Notes: generated from the sequence alone by a model not told the origin. Positions 10,900 to 22,904 are shown, counted from the stretch's first letter. The stretch is 64,000 bases of DNA from Heterohyrax brucei (GCA_028571685.1 CM053156.1:82029049-82093048); one strand, 5' to 3'. Translations and numbers: made by a program.

Positions 10900-11320
10900 A
10901 GAGAGAGAGGCTGATGGGGGAGGGGGGAAGGGCAGGCCCAGCCGGCCGAGTGACGGCCACCACCGAGCACCTGGTGCCACCCCTTCTTTGCAGCTACCAC
11001 CATTTTGTCGCCTCCAGGAAGCGCAAGACGCAAAGCTGTCTACAGCCCCCCAAAACAGCCCTCCTAGAGTCAAGGGGCGAACGTCCCCCAGGGGTAACCC
11101 CTCGCTCACCAGCCCCCTCCCAGCCACACGGGTTCTGGCGACCCCAGTTTCGATGGCATTTCCTAAGAATTCTGCAAAATGGTGCCTGTGGGTTTCGGGG
11201 AGCCCCCGCGCTGCGCCACCGAGCGCGCGTCCGGCGCCCTGGTGCGCGGCTGCGGCCCCGACGGCCCCCATCTCCGAGCTTCCACGACCTGGCCTTACGG
11301 TGATCTGTGTTACCCGGCAC
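10900..11320. promoter_or_regulatory. CpG-rich segment, right part of a CpG-island-like block
   Basis: About 25 CpGs, densest at 11195-11285 (gagcgcgcgtccggcgccct). Overlapping ORFs on both strands are the usual effect of GC-rich DNA. It is about 26 kb beyond the predicted BCAS1 3' end. Confidence 0.45.
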
Positions 11321-11597
11321 CTCGGTCACATAAAAAAAGTATTACGGAAAAAAAGAAAGAGAAAGAAAAAAAATCCAGCAATGGTGTGTCAATCACCTTC
11401 ACCAGGAAAGTAAAACTCAGGTGCCCTCTGCTGGGCGAGAGGCGACAGGGAGCGGAGCTGGTGTCTGCACGGGCAGGAGGTCCTGGAACAGGGGACTCCG
11501 GCTGGGCTCGGAGCAAGAGCCAGAACCGGCCCCGCCTGCCTTCTGGCACCATCCCTGTGGTACCCGATGGGGTACGGGGGCCCACCTAAGTGGCTTT

Positions 11598-11752
11598 AAG
11601 CCACCGCCGTCGAGTAGATCCGAGTCACAGCAACTCTGTAGGTCAGAATCGAACTGCCCCGTAGAGTTTCCAAGGAGCGCCTGGTGGATGGGAACTGCCG
11701 ACCTTTTGGTTAGCAGAGGTAGCACTTAACCCACTAGACCACCACGGTTGTC
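11598..11752 (-). mobile_element. AfroSINE, short form
   Basis: gccgtcgagtagatccgagt tail at left, cttaacccactagaccacca head at right. A second bare tail (ttctgactcgacggcacttg) follows at 11758-11785. Confidence 0.93.
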
Positions 11753-11969
11753 TCGGTTGTTCTGACTCGACGGCACTTGGCTGGCAGGCAAATAAAAAAC
11801 AAAATTGAAACCTCTCACACCAAGCCATTCACTTGGAGAGAACTGGCAACTTCTTCACCTGCAATTCTTTTTTTCCTGTAACTAGAACTGCTGGATTTAA
11901 CAAATCAGCAAGAATGCAGAAAAAAAGGCAAGGCGATCGCTGGACATTGCCAACTTCCAAAGGGACAAT

Positions 11970-12300
11970 AGGCTTTGGTGTCAACAGACTCTGACTCAGC
12001 AGCCACACAGGTGCGGCCGAGTTGGCTGGGACTCACAGTGGCCCAGTGCACAGCAGAATGAAACACTGCCTGGTCTTGCTTCACGCCCAAAGCGTTTTGG
12101 TGCCTAAGCTCTGGTTGCATCCGCTGGGTCGATCCGTCTCGGGGAGGGTCTTCCTCTTTTTCGCCGACCCTCTACTTTAGTAAGCACCCTTCTCCAGGGA
12201 CTGACCCCTCCTCACAACATGTCCCAAGTGTGGAACACACAGTGTTTGAGCCCAGTGTTGCAGCCACTGTGTCCACCCACACCCACTGAGTGTTTTCTTC
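11970..12300 (-). mobile_element. RTE LINE 3' fragment
   Basis: Plus-strand text actcacagtggcccagtgca through ccttctccagggactgaccc and cctcacaacatgtcccaagt parallels 6800-7010 of the better RTE copy, more diverged. No open frame survives. Confidence 0.7.
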
Positions 12301-12526
12301 CTGTTTGCTGACATATTCTATTCCTTGTCTGCTGCGTCTATGGAATGGTGACCATTTAATGATTCATATTAAGTTACAAGTAATTTTGAGAGTGAAAGAC
12401 GGTGTATTTTATGATTCTACCAGTGTAGAATCACTGGACACACACTAGTGTATCCCAGGCAATAGGCTAAAGCTGTTTGAATAGAAAAACAGAACTTTCT
12501 ATATCAGTAACAGTGTTCTTAATCTG

Positions 12527-12852
12527 GGCTGTCCAACATGGCAGCTACTAGCTCCATGTAGCTGCTGGACACAAGATGCGGCTGCTGCAATTTTTAACTT
12601 ACTGCACTTCGGCTAGTCGAAATTTAAACAGTCTCATGGATCTAAAACTCCCCAAAAGCCCACTACCGTTGAGTCAGTTCTGACTCATAGTGATTCTAAA
12701 AGGCAGAATAAAACTGCTTCATCGAGTTTTTAAGGAGTGCCTGGTAGATTCGAACTGGTGACATTTCCGTTGGCAGATGTACCACTTAACCACTAGCCAC
12801 CAGGGTTTCCCCCAGGTGACTAAGTGGCTACTATATTGGACAGTAAGTTCTA
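12527..12852. mobile_element. Non-autonomous DNA transposon with inverted ends, split by a SINE
   Basis: Left end ctgtccaacatggcagctac and right end gtggctactatattggacag are inverted repeats of each other with a few changes. The AfroSINE at 12653-12811 sits between. Confidence 0.7.
12653..12811 (-). mobile_element. AfroSINE, short form, inside a DNA transposon
   Basis: Interrupts the inverted-repeat element 12527-12852; reverse head ttaaccactagccaccaggg. Confidence 0.9.
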
Positions 12853-14279
12853 GGCCTTTTATTCATAGGAAAAACCCAGGAATCTTGACAGCAGCACAGG
12901 GCTTGCTGGACTTGGTCCTCAATGAGAATTTGTGAGACAAAAATCCAGTAATGAAAAGTCATCATTCTCCCTCTCTACCGTGTTGGAAATTTAGGATACT
13001 TCTTGGAGACCTCCAGAACACTCAAACAACCCAACTCTGCCTGCCCCTACTCCAGGCTGGGGAGGGCCAACAGCCCACTCACATTTCCTGAAAAATATTC
13101 AAGTTTAAGCCATGGCACATACATAGCAGCCTTTGCTCAAGGTAACTTACTAGAATCAGCAGTTGGAAAGATTATTCACAGCTCATTTCTAGAACTTTTC
13201 CAGTAGCATCCCAAAAAACCAACTTGGTTAAATTTCTGCCTGATTTAGAAAAAGCTTTTCTGTTTGGGGGTTTAGCTAGTAACTTGAACAATTTCTCCAG
13301 TAGTCCTGCGTGGTGTAACAACCCTCCCCCCGACCCCTCTGAGTTTGGCAAGAGGCGTTTTTGTTTCTAATTATAAATTCCTGGGTGATGTCATGAAGTC
13401 CCCAAAGCCTAGTGGGGCTGGAATGAATAGGGAAGGACAGTATGCTAACAACTTATCTGGAGGTGTCAGAAAGAAACGATGAAAAACAGTACAGTTTGGG
13501 GAAATGATTTCCGGCCTGCTTTCTGGTTTTAGCAACTGTACGGGAGGAGATAAGATACACATGGCTTTCATAGGGCGACATTGGCTCTCCAGGGTGCGTG
13601 AGACACAGGAAAAGAATTAGGCTGACAACATTCAAATCATCACATATTCACTGAGCAAGAGATTACAGTATGGCAAAGGAAGCTTTTCAAGGGGTTCCTG
13701 CAGGGGTTTGGGGCGCCAAGATTCAGTGGAATCTGGGACAACTTGACTTCAACTCGATGGTATTTGAATCATCTGTTGGAGAGAGAACTGATACAGCACA
13801 CACTGTCACATTGAGCTTCGGACTTTGGGGGTGGACTATGAATGATGTCCACCCATGCCCAGGGGTCAGGCCCACACTCGCTTAGAAACAAGTGGGGAGT
13901 TCAAGCAATTATTCCGATAACCTACAGGCAGAGCTGCTGGCCAATTTTGCAAACCCGGTTTAGCTAGAAACAGTCACCCTATTATAAGCTGTTTGCAAAG
14001 TGTGATGAATACTGTTGAATTTATTAAGGCGAGAAGATTATCCAGAAAGCCCAGCATGCAGAAGCACTCAGGCAGTGTAAAGGGGGAAGCTGGGGGTCTC
14101 CCCATGACTGAAAGGAACACCTCACTTTCAACCAAAAGGGAAATAAAAATCTCGGTTTCAATTCTGCGACGGGTCCAAGTCTTCACATTAATGTTGTCTT
14201 TGGTACAGTGGATCATTTCGTGATGGCTTTTATTCGAGTCTAAAAAGAAAGTGATAAAATAGCACATTAAGAATTTGGA
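12853..14279. other. Unique sequence, 1.4 kb
   Basis: One of the longer repeat-free stretches. No exon with splice signals and a recognisable product was seen. Confidence 0.6.
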
Positions 14280-14443
14280 GATCCTCGGGGGCAGTGGCTA
14301 AGAGGTTAGGCTGCTAAACAAAAGGTCAGCAGTTCAAATCCACCACTGCCTCTTTAGAAACCCCATAGGGCAGTTCTGCTCTGTCCTAGGGTCACTATAA
14401 GTCTGAATCCACTCACTGGGAATGGGTTTGGTTTTGGGGGTTG
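14280..14443 (+). mobile_element. AfroSINE, short form
   Basis: Head with GC change (gatcctcgggggcagtggct). A bare long-form tail fragment follows at 14450-14515. Confidence 0.85.
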
Positions 14444-14595
14444 TTTTTACAGGCAGGTCTCCTGTGTTATATAGTGCAGCTATGAGTCGGAAGTGACCTG
14501 ATGTCACTCTGCAACACCACCATGGAAAGAAAAAGAATTATTTACAGCTGACCCTTTATGAGTACCTTCCAACCATTTTTGGTTTTCATAAGTTA

Positions 14596-15002
14596 GCCTG
14601 TGGCTAAGAAGTCTTGGAAGTACAATGGTTAAACTCTCAGCCACTAAGGGAAAAGTAGGTGATTTAAAAACCCTTACTGGATCTACGGACATCCTGGTAG
14701 CATAGTGGTTAGGTGCTACAGCTGTGAATCAAAGGTTCAGCAGTTCAAATCTGCCAGGCACTCCTTGGAAACTCGCTAGGGCAATTCTACCTTGTCTATA
14801 GGGTCCTTATGAACGGGCATAGCCTTAGTGGCAGTGGGATTTTTTTTTTTTTAATTTTTTTAGCGGATCTGTGGAGAAAAAGCCTGGTAATCTACTTCCG
14901 TAAAGATTACAGCCTAGAAAACCCTATGGGGGCAGTTCTACTCTGTCGCACCCGGTAGCTGTGAGCGGCACGTCCACTGCACCGCACCCAGCAATAACAT
15001 AA
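14596..15002 (+). mobile_element. AfroSINE, long form, split by a SINE
   Basis: Head half 14596-14686 (agtacaatggttaaactctc) and body/tail half 14861-15002 (cttccgtaaagattacagcc; gtagctgtgagcggcacgtc) flank the nested short copy. Confidence 0.75.
14687..14860 (+). mobile_element. AfroSINE, short form, nested
   Basis: cggacatcctggtagcatag head, T-rich end at 14841-14853. Confidence 0.85.
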
Positions 15003-15639
15003 CAGCCGATGAGAGAAAAGTTTATTTATTTATCCCCGTTGTTCAAAGTATTAGCTTTGAACAGGCTGCAGCTTACCTGTCTGTAGTCAAAAACGCAATA
15101 TTAGTAGCTTAAACAGTTTATTTTTTCCAAAAGTGGTGCGGAATCTAGAGTAGGCGGCCACTGGTATTTGTGGGCTGGTTCAAGGATTGCACCGCTGGAT
15201 TTTTTTTTTTTTTTATTTTTTTTGGCCTTTCTCTAGTTGTCATTCTAAGGAGCAGGAAAGAAGTAGAAAGGTTTCACCGGAGTTCACGCCCCAACCTACA
15301 AAGCCATCGCCAGTGCAAATCCCTGACCTTTAGGGAACTTTTCGGGCGGTCCCACCCCCTGACTACTGATTGGCTGGAGCTGGCCCCGCCTGGTTGCAAA
15401 GGCTGCTGGGAGATGTAGTTCTACCAGTGAGGTGCCCTGTGCCCCTGCCCTCAAAAATTGATACTGTCTTCGACTCGACGGCACTTGGCTTGGCTTGGCT
15501 AGCAAGAAAGAATGGGAACACTGAGTAGGGGGTAAACATCTAACAAACTCTGGTACTTGGAAGAATTTTAGTACCAACAAATGAAAAAACTTAAAGATTT
15601 ACCTAGCTCTGCAAAAATAACTGAACATGCGACTCTTCA

Positions 15640-15850
15640 CTGTTAGTAGGAGCTGCGGATTCCGTTCCGACTCCCGGCAGCTCATGAACAAGAGAACAAA
15701 ACTGCAGCTGCGCCGGGAAGAACACGGTGCCTGTGGCTGCCCGGCCCTGCGAAGCTAGTGGGGCAATCCACCTCTGGGGAGAGAAGGGAAGAGGTCTCTC
15801 TCTTTTTCACTGACCTTCTACTCGAACAGCTGTTGTTTATAACTATTTAT
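15640..15850 (-). mobile_element. RTE LINE 3' terminal fragment
   Basis: Plus-strand gattccgttccgactcccgg through ctttttcactgaccttctac matches the last ~200 bp of the RTE 3' end in reverse orientation. It abuts a long-form SINE at 15858. Confidence 0.6.
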
Positions 15851-15857
15851 TCCGTAC

Positions 15858-16052
15858 CAGTTACCCATCGAGTCGATTTTAACTTACGGAGACCCTACGT
15901 GTGTCAGAGTAGACCTGTGCTCCATAGAGTTTTCAGTGGCTGATTTTTTAGAAGTAGATCTCCAGGCCTTTCTTCCAAGGCGCCTCTGGGGAGACTCGAA
16001 CTTCAATCTTTCAGGTAGCAGTAGAAACGCTTAACCGTTTGCACCACTGCCC
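15858..16052 (-). mobile_element. AfroSINE, long form
   Basis: Tail cccatcgagtcgattttaac, long-form block agtagatctccaggcctttc, reverse head cgtttgcaccactgccccac. Confidence 0.85.
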
Positions 16053-16074
16053 CACCAATAACTAGTTACTGTTT

Positions 16075-16244
16075 AGGAAACACTAGTGGTGTAGTGACTG
16101 AGCACTACAGCTAGTGGCTAATCAGAGGATCAGAAGTTCCAGTTGCTCCTTGGAAACTCTATGGGGCAGTTCTACTCTGTTCTATAAGGTCACTTTGAGT
16201 GGGCATTTTCTGTATGACAAGTGGGTTTGGTTTGGTTTGGTTAG
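16075..16244 (+). mobile_element. AfroSINE, short form
   Basis: Head aggaaacactagtggtgtag, end gtgggtttggtttggtttgg. Confidence 0.88.
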
Positions 16245-16309
16245 GTAATAAAATAATGATTATGCGTATTACTAAATGTCTACGTCGAGGCAAAAATAAG
16301 TTGTGCACG

Positions 16310-16425
16310 TGTATTCATGTAGTTCTTGCGTGCATGTGCATCTGTGGATGTGTGCATGTGTGTGAGCGTGCACGTGCATGCATCCATGTGCGTGTACGCC
16401 CGTGTGCATGTGTGTGTGCTCTAGC
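16310..16425 (+). repeat. TG-rich degenerate microsatellite
   Basis: gtgcatgtg-type repeats with many interruptions. Confidence 0.8.
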
Positions 16426-16429
16426 ATGT

Positions 16430-17424
16430 GAACCGCCTTCTCAAGGGATCATCTTCTGTCCTTGTCTCCTGGGGCATCTAAACGACTCAGGGGTGCCTTT
16501 GCTCCTCAGCAGCTCAGTCTCAGTCTATTAGAGTCTGAGTGCATAAGCAGGCTCCTGGGAGCTGAACAGAGCGTCAGAAGGAGTTTCTTAAACCTGAACT
16601 GCACTGTCTAGGGCAAGTTCAACTTCATTAGCGAATTGAAGAGAGATAGAGCAAGGAGAAGACTTCTCAGAGCCCAGCACGTCTCCCTTGATTTAAGTGG
16701 TGAAAACAGCTGTCCCATCTGGGTGGTGGCTAGGCTCAGGCTGAAAGGGGAGTCTGCCATTGCAAGAAGTGGGAGAAGAGGTGAGTGGAAAGGTGGGCAT
16801 CGACCCAGGTGAGCTGAGTGGTGCACCAGCGTTACCAAGCTGGAGGAGGCCCAAGGGTTGCAAACTCTTTCTGGGCCCTGCAGTGACATCGGTAGGTGAG
16901 GCTGAGTAAGAAAAGATGATGAGACCAAAGCCGGAGGACTGCCAGACTCCTGAGTCCCAAAAGCCAAGATCACTGCTTGGTTCCAGCCCACTGATTCTGT
17001 GTCAGACTGCAGACCCCAGGCTGTGGCTAGCGGGTTTTCCAGAAAAAGCCTGCTCTGAATTTTTTGCGAGAACTCTCCTGATTTGACTATATTGGATCCA
17101 GTTTTCTAATGCTGAGTCAAGTGCCTATCAAATGGCCACTACTGGGCAGTCTGCTTTGTGTGCACAGTGTCACTAGGAAGACTTTGGAAGCTGGGCAGAC
17201 ATGGACACTATCTGCTCCCCCTGCTGCTCCTTTTCCCCCTCCTTGTCTTACAGTCATGAAGGGTCTCTCTGGCTGCCATCCTAAGAATGTTCTAGAACAT
17301 ACAGGAAAGTAGTGCAAAGGTGGTATAGAGGATGGCAGGAAGCCAATTCAGCTGCTCTTGTCACAGTCAGGATCTGACTTAGCAGAAGTCTGAATTAAAT
17401 AAGGCAGTGGCCGTGCGTATGGAG
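16430..17424. other. Unique sequence, 1.0 kb
   Basis: The minus ORF 16608-16991 (127 codons) has no recognisable domain and is probably chance. Confidence 0.55.
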
Positions 17425-17580
17425 CCGTGCTGCCGTAGACTTGATATTGACTCATTAGTATCCCTATAAGACAGAGTAGAGCTGCCCCATAGAAATTTCA
17501 AGGAGCATCTGGTGGATCTGAACCACCAGCTTTTCAGTTAGCGTCCCCAGCACTTAAGCACTACACCAACAGGACCTCCA
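17425..17580 (-). mobile_element. AfroSINE, short form
   Basis: agacagagtagagctgcccc core; reverse head acttaagcactacaccaaca. Confidence 0.9.
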
Positions 17581-18041
17581 CGAGGGTGGAAGGGTGTGCT
17601 GGATTCAGAAACAATTTCTGAGGCAGAACCATTGGGTGAGTGTCTGACTGGCATGGAAAAGGAGTATACAACGCCGGCATTTGTATACGGGCAGTGGGGC
17701 AGATGGAGAGGCTGCTGGAGACAGAGATGTCCCAGGAGGAAGGATTTATGGAAAGGTGGTGGCTTGAAGGTAGAAGTTACCATGTTCTAGCATCTTGGAA
17801 GGCTGAGTTTGCCCCATAGGTGTGTTTCATAGGCCATGTGTGATTAAAATTTCTTTTCAATTAATTTCACTCTTAAACAGTCTATTTACACATAAATCTC
17901 TATTTGCAGCTCCTTTAGGAAGAAAATCATCAAAGGGCGTTAGGCATGGATTCCCAGAAGGGAAGCATCAGCTGAGCTGAATGTAGGGTGGGAGCTTGGA
18001 GAGGAGGGAGTGATACATAGATGTACCCATCTGGCTCCTGG

Positions 18042-18219
18042 AAGGAAACCTTGGTTGCATAGTGGTTAAGTGCCACCTCTGCTTACGATGAGGTTGGTGG
18101 TTTGAATCTGCCAGGCACTTCTTGGAAACTGTATGGGGCAGTTGTACTCTGACCTATAGGGCTGCTATGAGTTAGAATCAACTCAGTGATAGTGGGTTTG
18201 GTTTTGATTTGGTTTGGCT
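18042..18219 (+). mobile_element. AfroSINE, short form
   Basis: aaggaaaccttggttgcata head; end gtttggttttgatttggttt. Confidence 0.92.
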
Positions 18220-19521
18220 GCTGGAAGCTTCTTGGTCTATGTCCCCAGATAGAGATGGCCATACAAGGCATAGGAATACTGGAGACCACTCAGTAAGAAC
18301 AAGAAGCAAAGCTAAGAGTTCCAGGCAAGTGCCACATTTCAGATGGCAAAGGAGATTTAGGAAACACATGCTGGGCAAGAGGAAAACAAACAACAAGAAG
18401 TGGAACGCAACACAGAGCTGAGGGCTGTCTGCAGAAATGCGAAAATGCTGATAACACTATGTTTAATTAAAAAAAATATATATGCTACAAAACTTTTTAT
18501 GCAGTCTGAGTCTAATCACACTTATAAAATGAATATACATGCATAAGAAAAAAAAGAAGAAAACCACTAAATTTTAACAAGGTCTCTCTCTTTGTGAAGG
18601 GAAGACTGGTGATTTTATTTTCATGCATTTCTGTTGACATGACAATCTTCTCCTGAAAACATTATTGCTTTTATAATTCCCCAAAGAGACTGTTTTTAAA
18701 GAATGTAGTTTGAAAGTCATTTATGAACCAGGGACACGTTCCTATTCGCTAGGAAATCAGACAGGCCTCAAGCTTGGACTTCCGGAAGGCTTTCTTCTTT
18801 CTTTTGCTCCAGTGTCAAAGATTAGGCTTCTACACAGTTGAAAAGATATAGAATAATCAACTTCCCCAACATGAGGTGACAAGGGTCAACTCCTTCTCAC
18901 TCCCAACCCAAGTGACTGCCTTGAGTCCTTGAATGCACAAGAGAAAATGCAACTCTGAGAGGCTGGAGCCACACTTCTGCAACAACAGAGAACTGGTGGC
19001 TGCCTCTCTAAGCTGATCCTGGAAGAGTTATCACAAGACACAGAGAGAGGAACTCAGCTACCTTCTCTTATGCCAAATTCATTCTGATTGTCACCAGTAT
19101 GGCCGCCTCCTGAAGAACCCTGTAAGCTTTGGGCACAAACAAGCCTCTTGGAATCCTCGATCTTCCCACCTATCAGCTCTGTGGTTTCCAGCACTTTCTG
19201 TAGCTTCTTTGTCCCTTAGTTTCATTATCTGCAAAAAGACACAAGGATCTCGGTCTTATCGGGTTCCTCTCTAGACAACACAAAAGAAAATACAGCAAAT
19301 GGAACAGGTAACAATCACTGAATCAATGGTTTTTATCTCAGGTTATCTGGTTTTCTTTTCTTCTCAACCCACCTTCTGGCCGTAATCCGGGAGGTGAATA
19401 AGAGAGAAGAGTGTAGGAAGAAAGATATTCTTTTTCATCTGCAGATTTTCTTTTGAAAACAAAGCCTTCACACTGGCTTCCAGTTGGAGAAAAGAAACAG
19501 AGTTCAACACAAGTATTTTCC
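18220..19521. other. Unique sequence, 1.3 kb
   Basis: A possible MIR-like scrap near 19190-19250; otherwise nothing identified. Confidence 0.55.
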
Positions 19522-19727
19522 AATGGAGACCTGCTGGTGAGTGGTTAAACACTCTGCTTCAAACCCAGAAGTCAGTGACTCGAACCCAGCAGCCACTCGT
19601 CTAGAGAAAGACGTGGCAGTCTGCTTTCATAAAGGTTACAGCCTTGGAGACCTCAGGGGACAATTCTGCTCTGTCCTATAGGGTTGCTAGGGGTCAGAAT
19701 TGACTTGCTGACAGTGGGTTTGGGTAA
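19522..19727 (+). mobile_element. AfroSINE, long form
   Basis: Block ctgctttcataaaggttaca marks the long form; tail ggtcagaattgacttgctga. Confidence 0.85.
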
Positions 19728-19851
19728 TTACCTTCTAGGCAGTGTACGTACACCCCAGTGATCATATTTCACTGAATTACATTGTCCTGTCATGTTTTAT
19801 TCAAACAGTCTCTATAAACAACCACTTCTTATACCCCTTCAGCAACTACGC

Positions 19852-20358
19852 TGTCACAGATTGAATTGTATCCCCCCAAAGATATGTGTAGCCATGTGCC
19901 TGGGCCATGATTCCCAATATTTTATGATTGTCCTCCATTCTGTGATTTCCCTCTGCTATATGTTAAAGGATTAGGGTGGGACCATAAATCCCTGCTCCAC
20001 TGTAAAGGGAGTTTCCCTGGGGTATGGCTTGCACCATCCTTTATCCATTCATCCTGCAAGAGATAAGAGGAAAGGGAAGCAAGCAGAGAATTGGGAACCT
20101 CACACCATCAAGGAAGCAGCATTGGGAGTAGAGCGCGTCCTTCAGACCTGAGGTCCTGTGCCAAGGTGCTCCCTGAACAAAGACTGATGCAGCGCAAGGA
20201 CTTTCCTCCAAAGACGGCAGCTGAGAAAGCGTTTCCCTGGAGTGGACATCTTGAACTTGGACTTGTAGCCTACCAGACTGTGTAAGAGTACACTTGCCTT
20301 TGTTAAAGCCATCCGCTCTGTGGTATTTCTGTGAGAGCAGCACTAGCCAACTAAAACA
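19852..20358 (+). mobile_element. Solitary LTR, ERVL/MaLR-like (copy A)
   Basis: 507 bp starting TGTCACAGATTGAATTG and ending taaaaCA. It shares the sequence order of copies B and C (tccctggagtgga, tagcctaccagactgtg, taaagccatccgctctgtgg). No internal viral genes. The 5-bp flanks (tacgc/catgc) are a poor duplication. Confidence 0.7.
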
Positions 20359-20749
20359 CATGCTAAGCCAAGCTTCCAGCAGCTCTTACCAGGTGACGAC
20401 AGTGGCCTCTTCTCTGGCTACCCCACTTTCAATTCTTGCTTTTCCAGTGACCTTGGAATCAGCCACAGTAGAAGAACCAGTGAGCCCTATTGTATGGTAG
20501 AAGGCCTGGGGAGTTTGAGAGCAGGGAGACCCGGGCTGAACCTGGCCTTGGACAGACACAAGGCAGCAAGGGATGAGACTACCCTTCATCTCGATGGCTG
20601 TTTGGCTCTGGAGACCACTCTCTGGAGCTCTAAGACGGCTGTCACCCAGCACCTCTTTGAGATGTGTCTGTCAGCATGACATTGAGATCTCCGTGCTATG
20701 AGTCAGAGGTCTTGAGGAACTATACTTAGATATTTCAATATATAATTAG

Positions 20750-21086
20750 GGGGCTTTGGTGGTTCTGTGGTAGAATCCTTGCCTCCACATGTGAGGATTG
20801 GGTTTGATTCCCAGATAATGCACCTTATGCGCAGCCATCACCCGTCTGTTCGTGGAAGCTTGTGTGTCACTGTGACGTTGAACAGGGTTCAGTGGCGCTT
20901 CCACACTGAGATGAACCAGGAAGAAAATCCTGGCCATCTACTTCTGAGACTTAACCAGGGAAACCTTGGATTGCAATGGTCCAGTCAACCAATCATTCAG
21001 ACTGTGTAGGGCTTAGTGCATGAAGTCACCACGGGGGTGGGGGTGGGGCTGAACTGACAGCCTCACAGCAACAAACAACAACAAAT
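20750..21086 (+). mobile_element. SINE with a tRNA-Gly-like head
   Basis: 20753-20822 aligns end to end with tRNA-Gly: ctttggtggttctgtggtag (A box) and gggtttgattcccag (B box), ending aatgca. The body (ccaggaagaaaatcctggcc) and a (CAA)n end at 21066-21086 follow. It differs from the common AfroSINE head. The anticodon arm is degenerate, so this is a SINE and not a tRNA gene. Confidence 0.8.
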
Positions 21087-21104
21087 ATACAATCAAATAC
21101 ACAC

Positions 21105-21253
21105 TCACACCAGTTTCTGTGAAGTCGGACTCGCAGCAACTCTACAGACCAGAGTATAACTGCACCCTAGGGTGTCCAAGAGTGGCTGGTGGATTCTAAC
21201 TGCTAACCTTCTGCTTAGCAGCCTGAACTCTTAACTGCTGTACCAGGGTTCCA
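21105..21253 (-). mobile_element. AfroSINE, short form
   Basis: Diverged; reverse head cttaactgctgtaccagggt. Confidence 0.8.
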
Positions 21254-21297
21254 ATTAAACACCTAGATTTAATTGTTAGCAATCTAAAAGCAAATAG

Positions 21298-21410
21298 GAT
21301 GCTCTGGTGGCATCGTTTGGAACTTCTATGAAGCAGTTCTACTCTGTCCTATAAGGTTGCTATGAGACGGCATCAACTTGATGCTACTGGGTTTGGTTTG
21401 GCTTTATAAC
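21298..21410 (+). mobile_element. AfroSINE, short form, internally deleted
   Basis: Head atgctctggtggcatcg jumps straight to tttggaacttctatgaagca; about 50 bp including the B box are missing. Confidence 0.85.
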
Positions 21411-21668
21411 CAAACATATAAGTACATAAAACACAGCTTTAAATCAGTGAGATTTATCCTTCTTACTTGAGCAGCACCATGACAGAGAAGGCTCTCCATC
21501 TAAGCTGTTTTGATATTTAGGTGGTGTTGCTTCAGGAAACAAGACGCGTGGCTGAAAACACTTTCTCTGCAGTTCTGTAAAAGCCTGTCTCAGAGGTAAC
21601 TCAAGGTCTGCTGACGTCTCTCTGCACTCTAATCTAGTAAGGGCGATCTGTTGCGGTGGTTGCTAAGG

Positions 21669-21822
21669 AAACCAAACCAAACCCACTGCCGCAGAGTTGG
21701 GTCCCACTCTTGGTCAGAGTAGAACTGCTCCATAGAGTTTCCAAGGAGCACCTGGCAGATCTGAACTGCTGACCTTTTGGTTAGCAGATGTAGCACCTGA
21801 CCCACTATACCACCAGGGTTTC
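21669..21822 (-). mobile_element. AfroSINE, short form
   Basis: aaaccaaaccaaacccactg tail; reverse head actataccaccagggtttcc. Confidence 0.92.
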
Positions 21823-22281
21823 CAGTAAAGAGTACCTCAAAATTCTCCTGTATTCCGCTGAGCTGGGTTGGGATGGTTGGGATTTTTAACATTTTTTTTA
21901 AAGGGGGAAAAACTATATTTTGTCATCTTGGGAAGTTCATTTTATTGCAATCTGAACTTACGGAAGGAATTTCATTTTGACATACCTATTGGGTCTTCTG
22001 TATAAGGCAATTTAAAGATTGAACTTGGAATACTTACCTCCATATTCCACTACTGTTTCCTGACATTTTAGAAAAAGGGTGATACATTGTATGTAATGGT
22101 GTGCACTGTGGTGTTATCTAACATCATGCGGTATTTAATAATTCCATATACATCAGTACAGCAAAAGAGAAATGGTTTAGCCAATGACACACGAGATAAT
22201 CTGTGGTTATAAAAATTATAATCATGTAGTTTATGTTAAAAAAAGGGAGGAGGGACTGTGTACAATATACCCTTAGCTACA

Positions 22282-22440
22282 GAAAACCCACTGCTACCGA
22301 GATGATTCCAGTCCACAGCAACTCTATAAACAGAGAAGAACTGCCCCATAGAGTTTCTAAGCAGTGCCTGGTGGATTTGAACTGCCGGCCTTCTAGTTAA
22401 CAGCCATAGCACTTATCCACCTCACCACCAGGGTTTCCTA
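22282..22440 (-). mobile_element. AfroSINE, short form
   Basis: gaaaacccactgctaccgag tail; reverse head cacctcaccaccagggtttc. Confidence 0.92.
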
Positions 22441-22529
22441 GGTACACAAGCATAATGCAAAATAGTTTTTACTGCCTCAGGCAGTTAGGCTTTTGGTGAC
22501 CACTTTATTGAGTGTCTACTCTATGGCAG

Positions 22530-22750
22530 GAAACCCTGGTAGCTCAGTGGTTAAGTGCTTGGCTGCTAACCAAAAGGTCACTGGTTTGAATCCGCCCAGG
22601 GGCTCTGCAGGAGAAAGACATATTGATCTGCTCCCGTAAAGAATACAGCCTAGAAAACAGCCTAGAAAACCGTGTGGGGCAGTTCTGGTCTATCACTAAG
22701 GGTTACTGTGAGCTGGTACCTAAACTTGATGGCACGCACAGTAACTGATT
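22530..22750 (+). mobile_element. AfroSINE, long form, with 12-bp duplication
   Basis: Complete head; the long-form block holds cagcctagaaaa twice in tandem (22647-22670). Confidence 0.88.
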
Positions 22751-22904
22751 TACTTCTGGGACAATTGTCTCAGCAAAATCATCACTGTCGTTTGCCTGTG
22801 AAGAACCTGAGGCATACTTTAAATATATAATTTTTATATCAGATTTTTTTATTGTCGTTTTAAATTACCACTCGCGTGTAATATGCTCTTTGAATTATGG
22901 TATT

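Noticed and set aside
10864..11729. Several overlapping ORFs of 90-172 codons on both strands
   Set aside because: Expected in GC-rich DNA with few stop codons; no recognisable domain and no splice structure.
19852..20358. Retroviral coding genes next to the LTRs
   Set aside because: No gag, pol or env reading frames flank any of the three LTRs; they are solitary.
20753..20822. Functional tRNA-Gly gene
   Set aside because: The anticodon arm and several stem pairs are changed and it is fused to a SINE body with a (CAA)n end.
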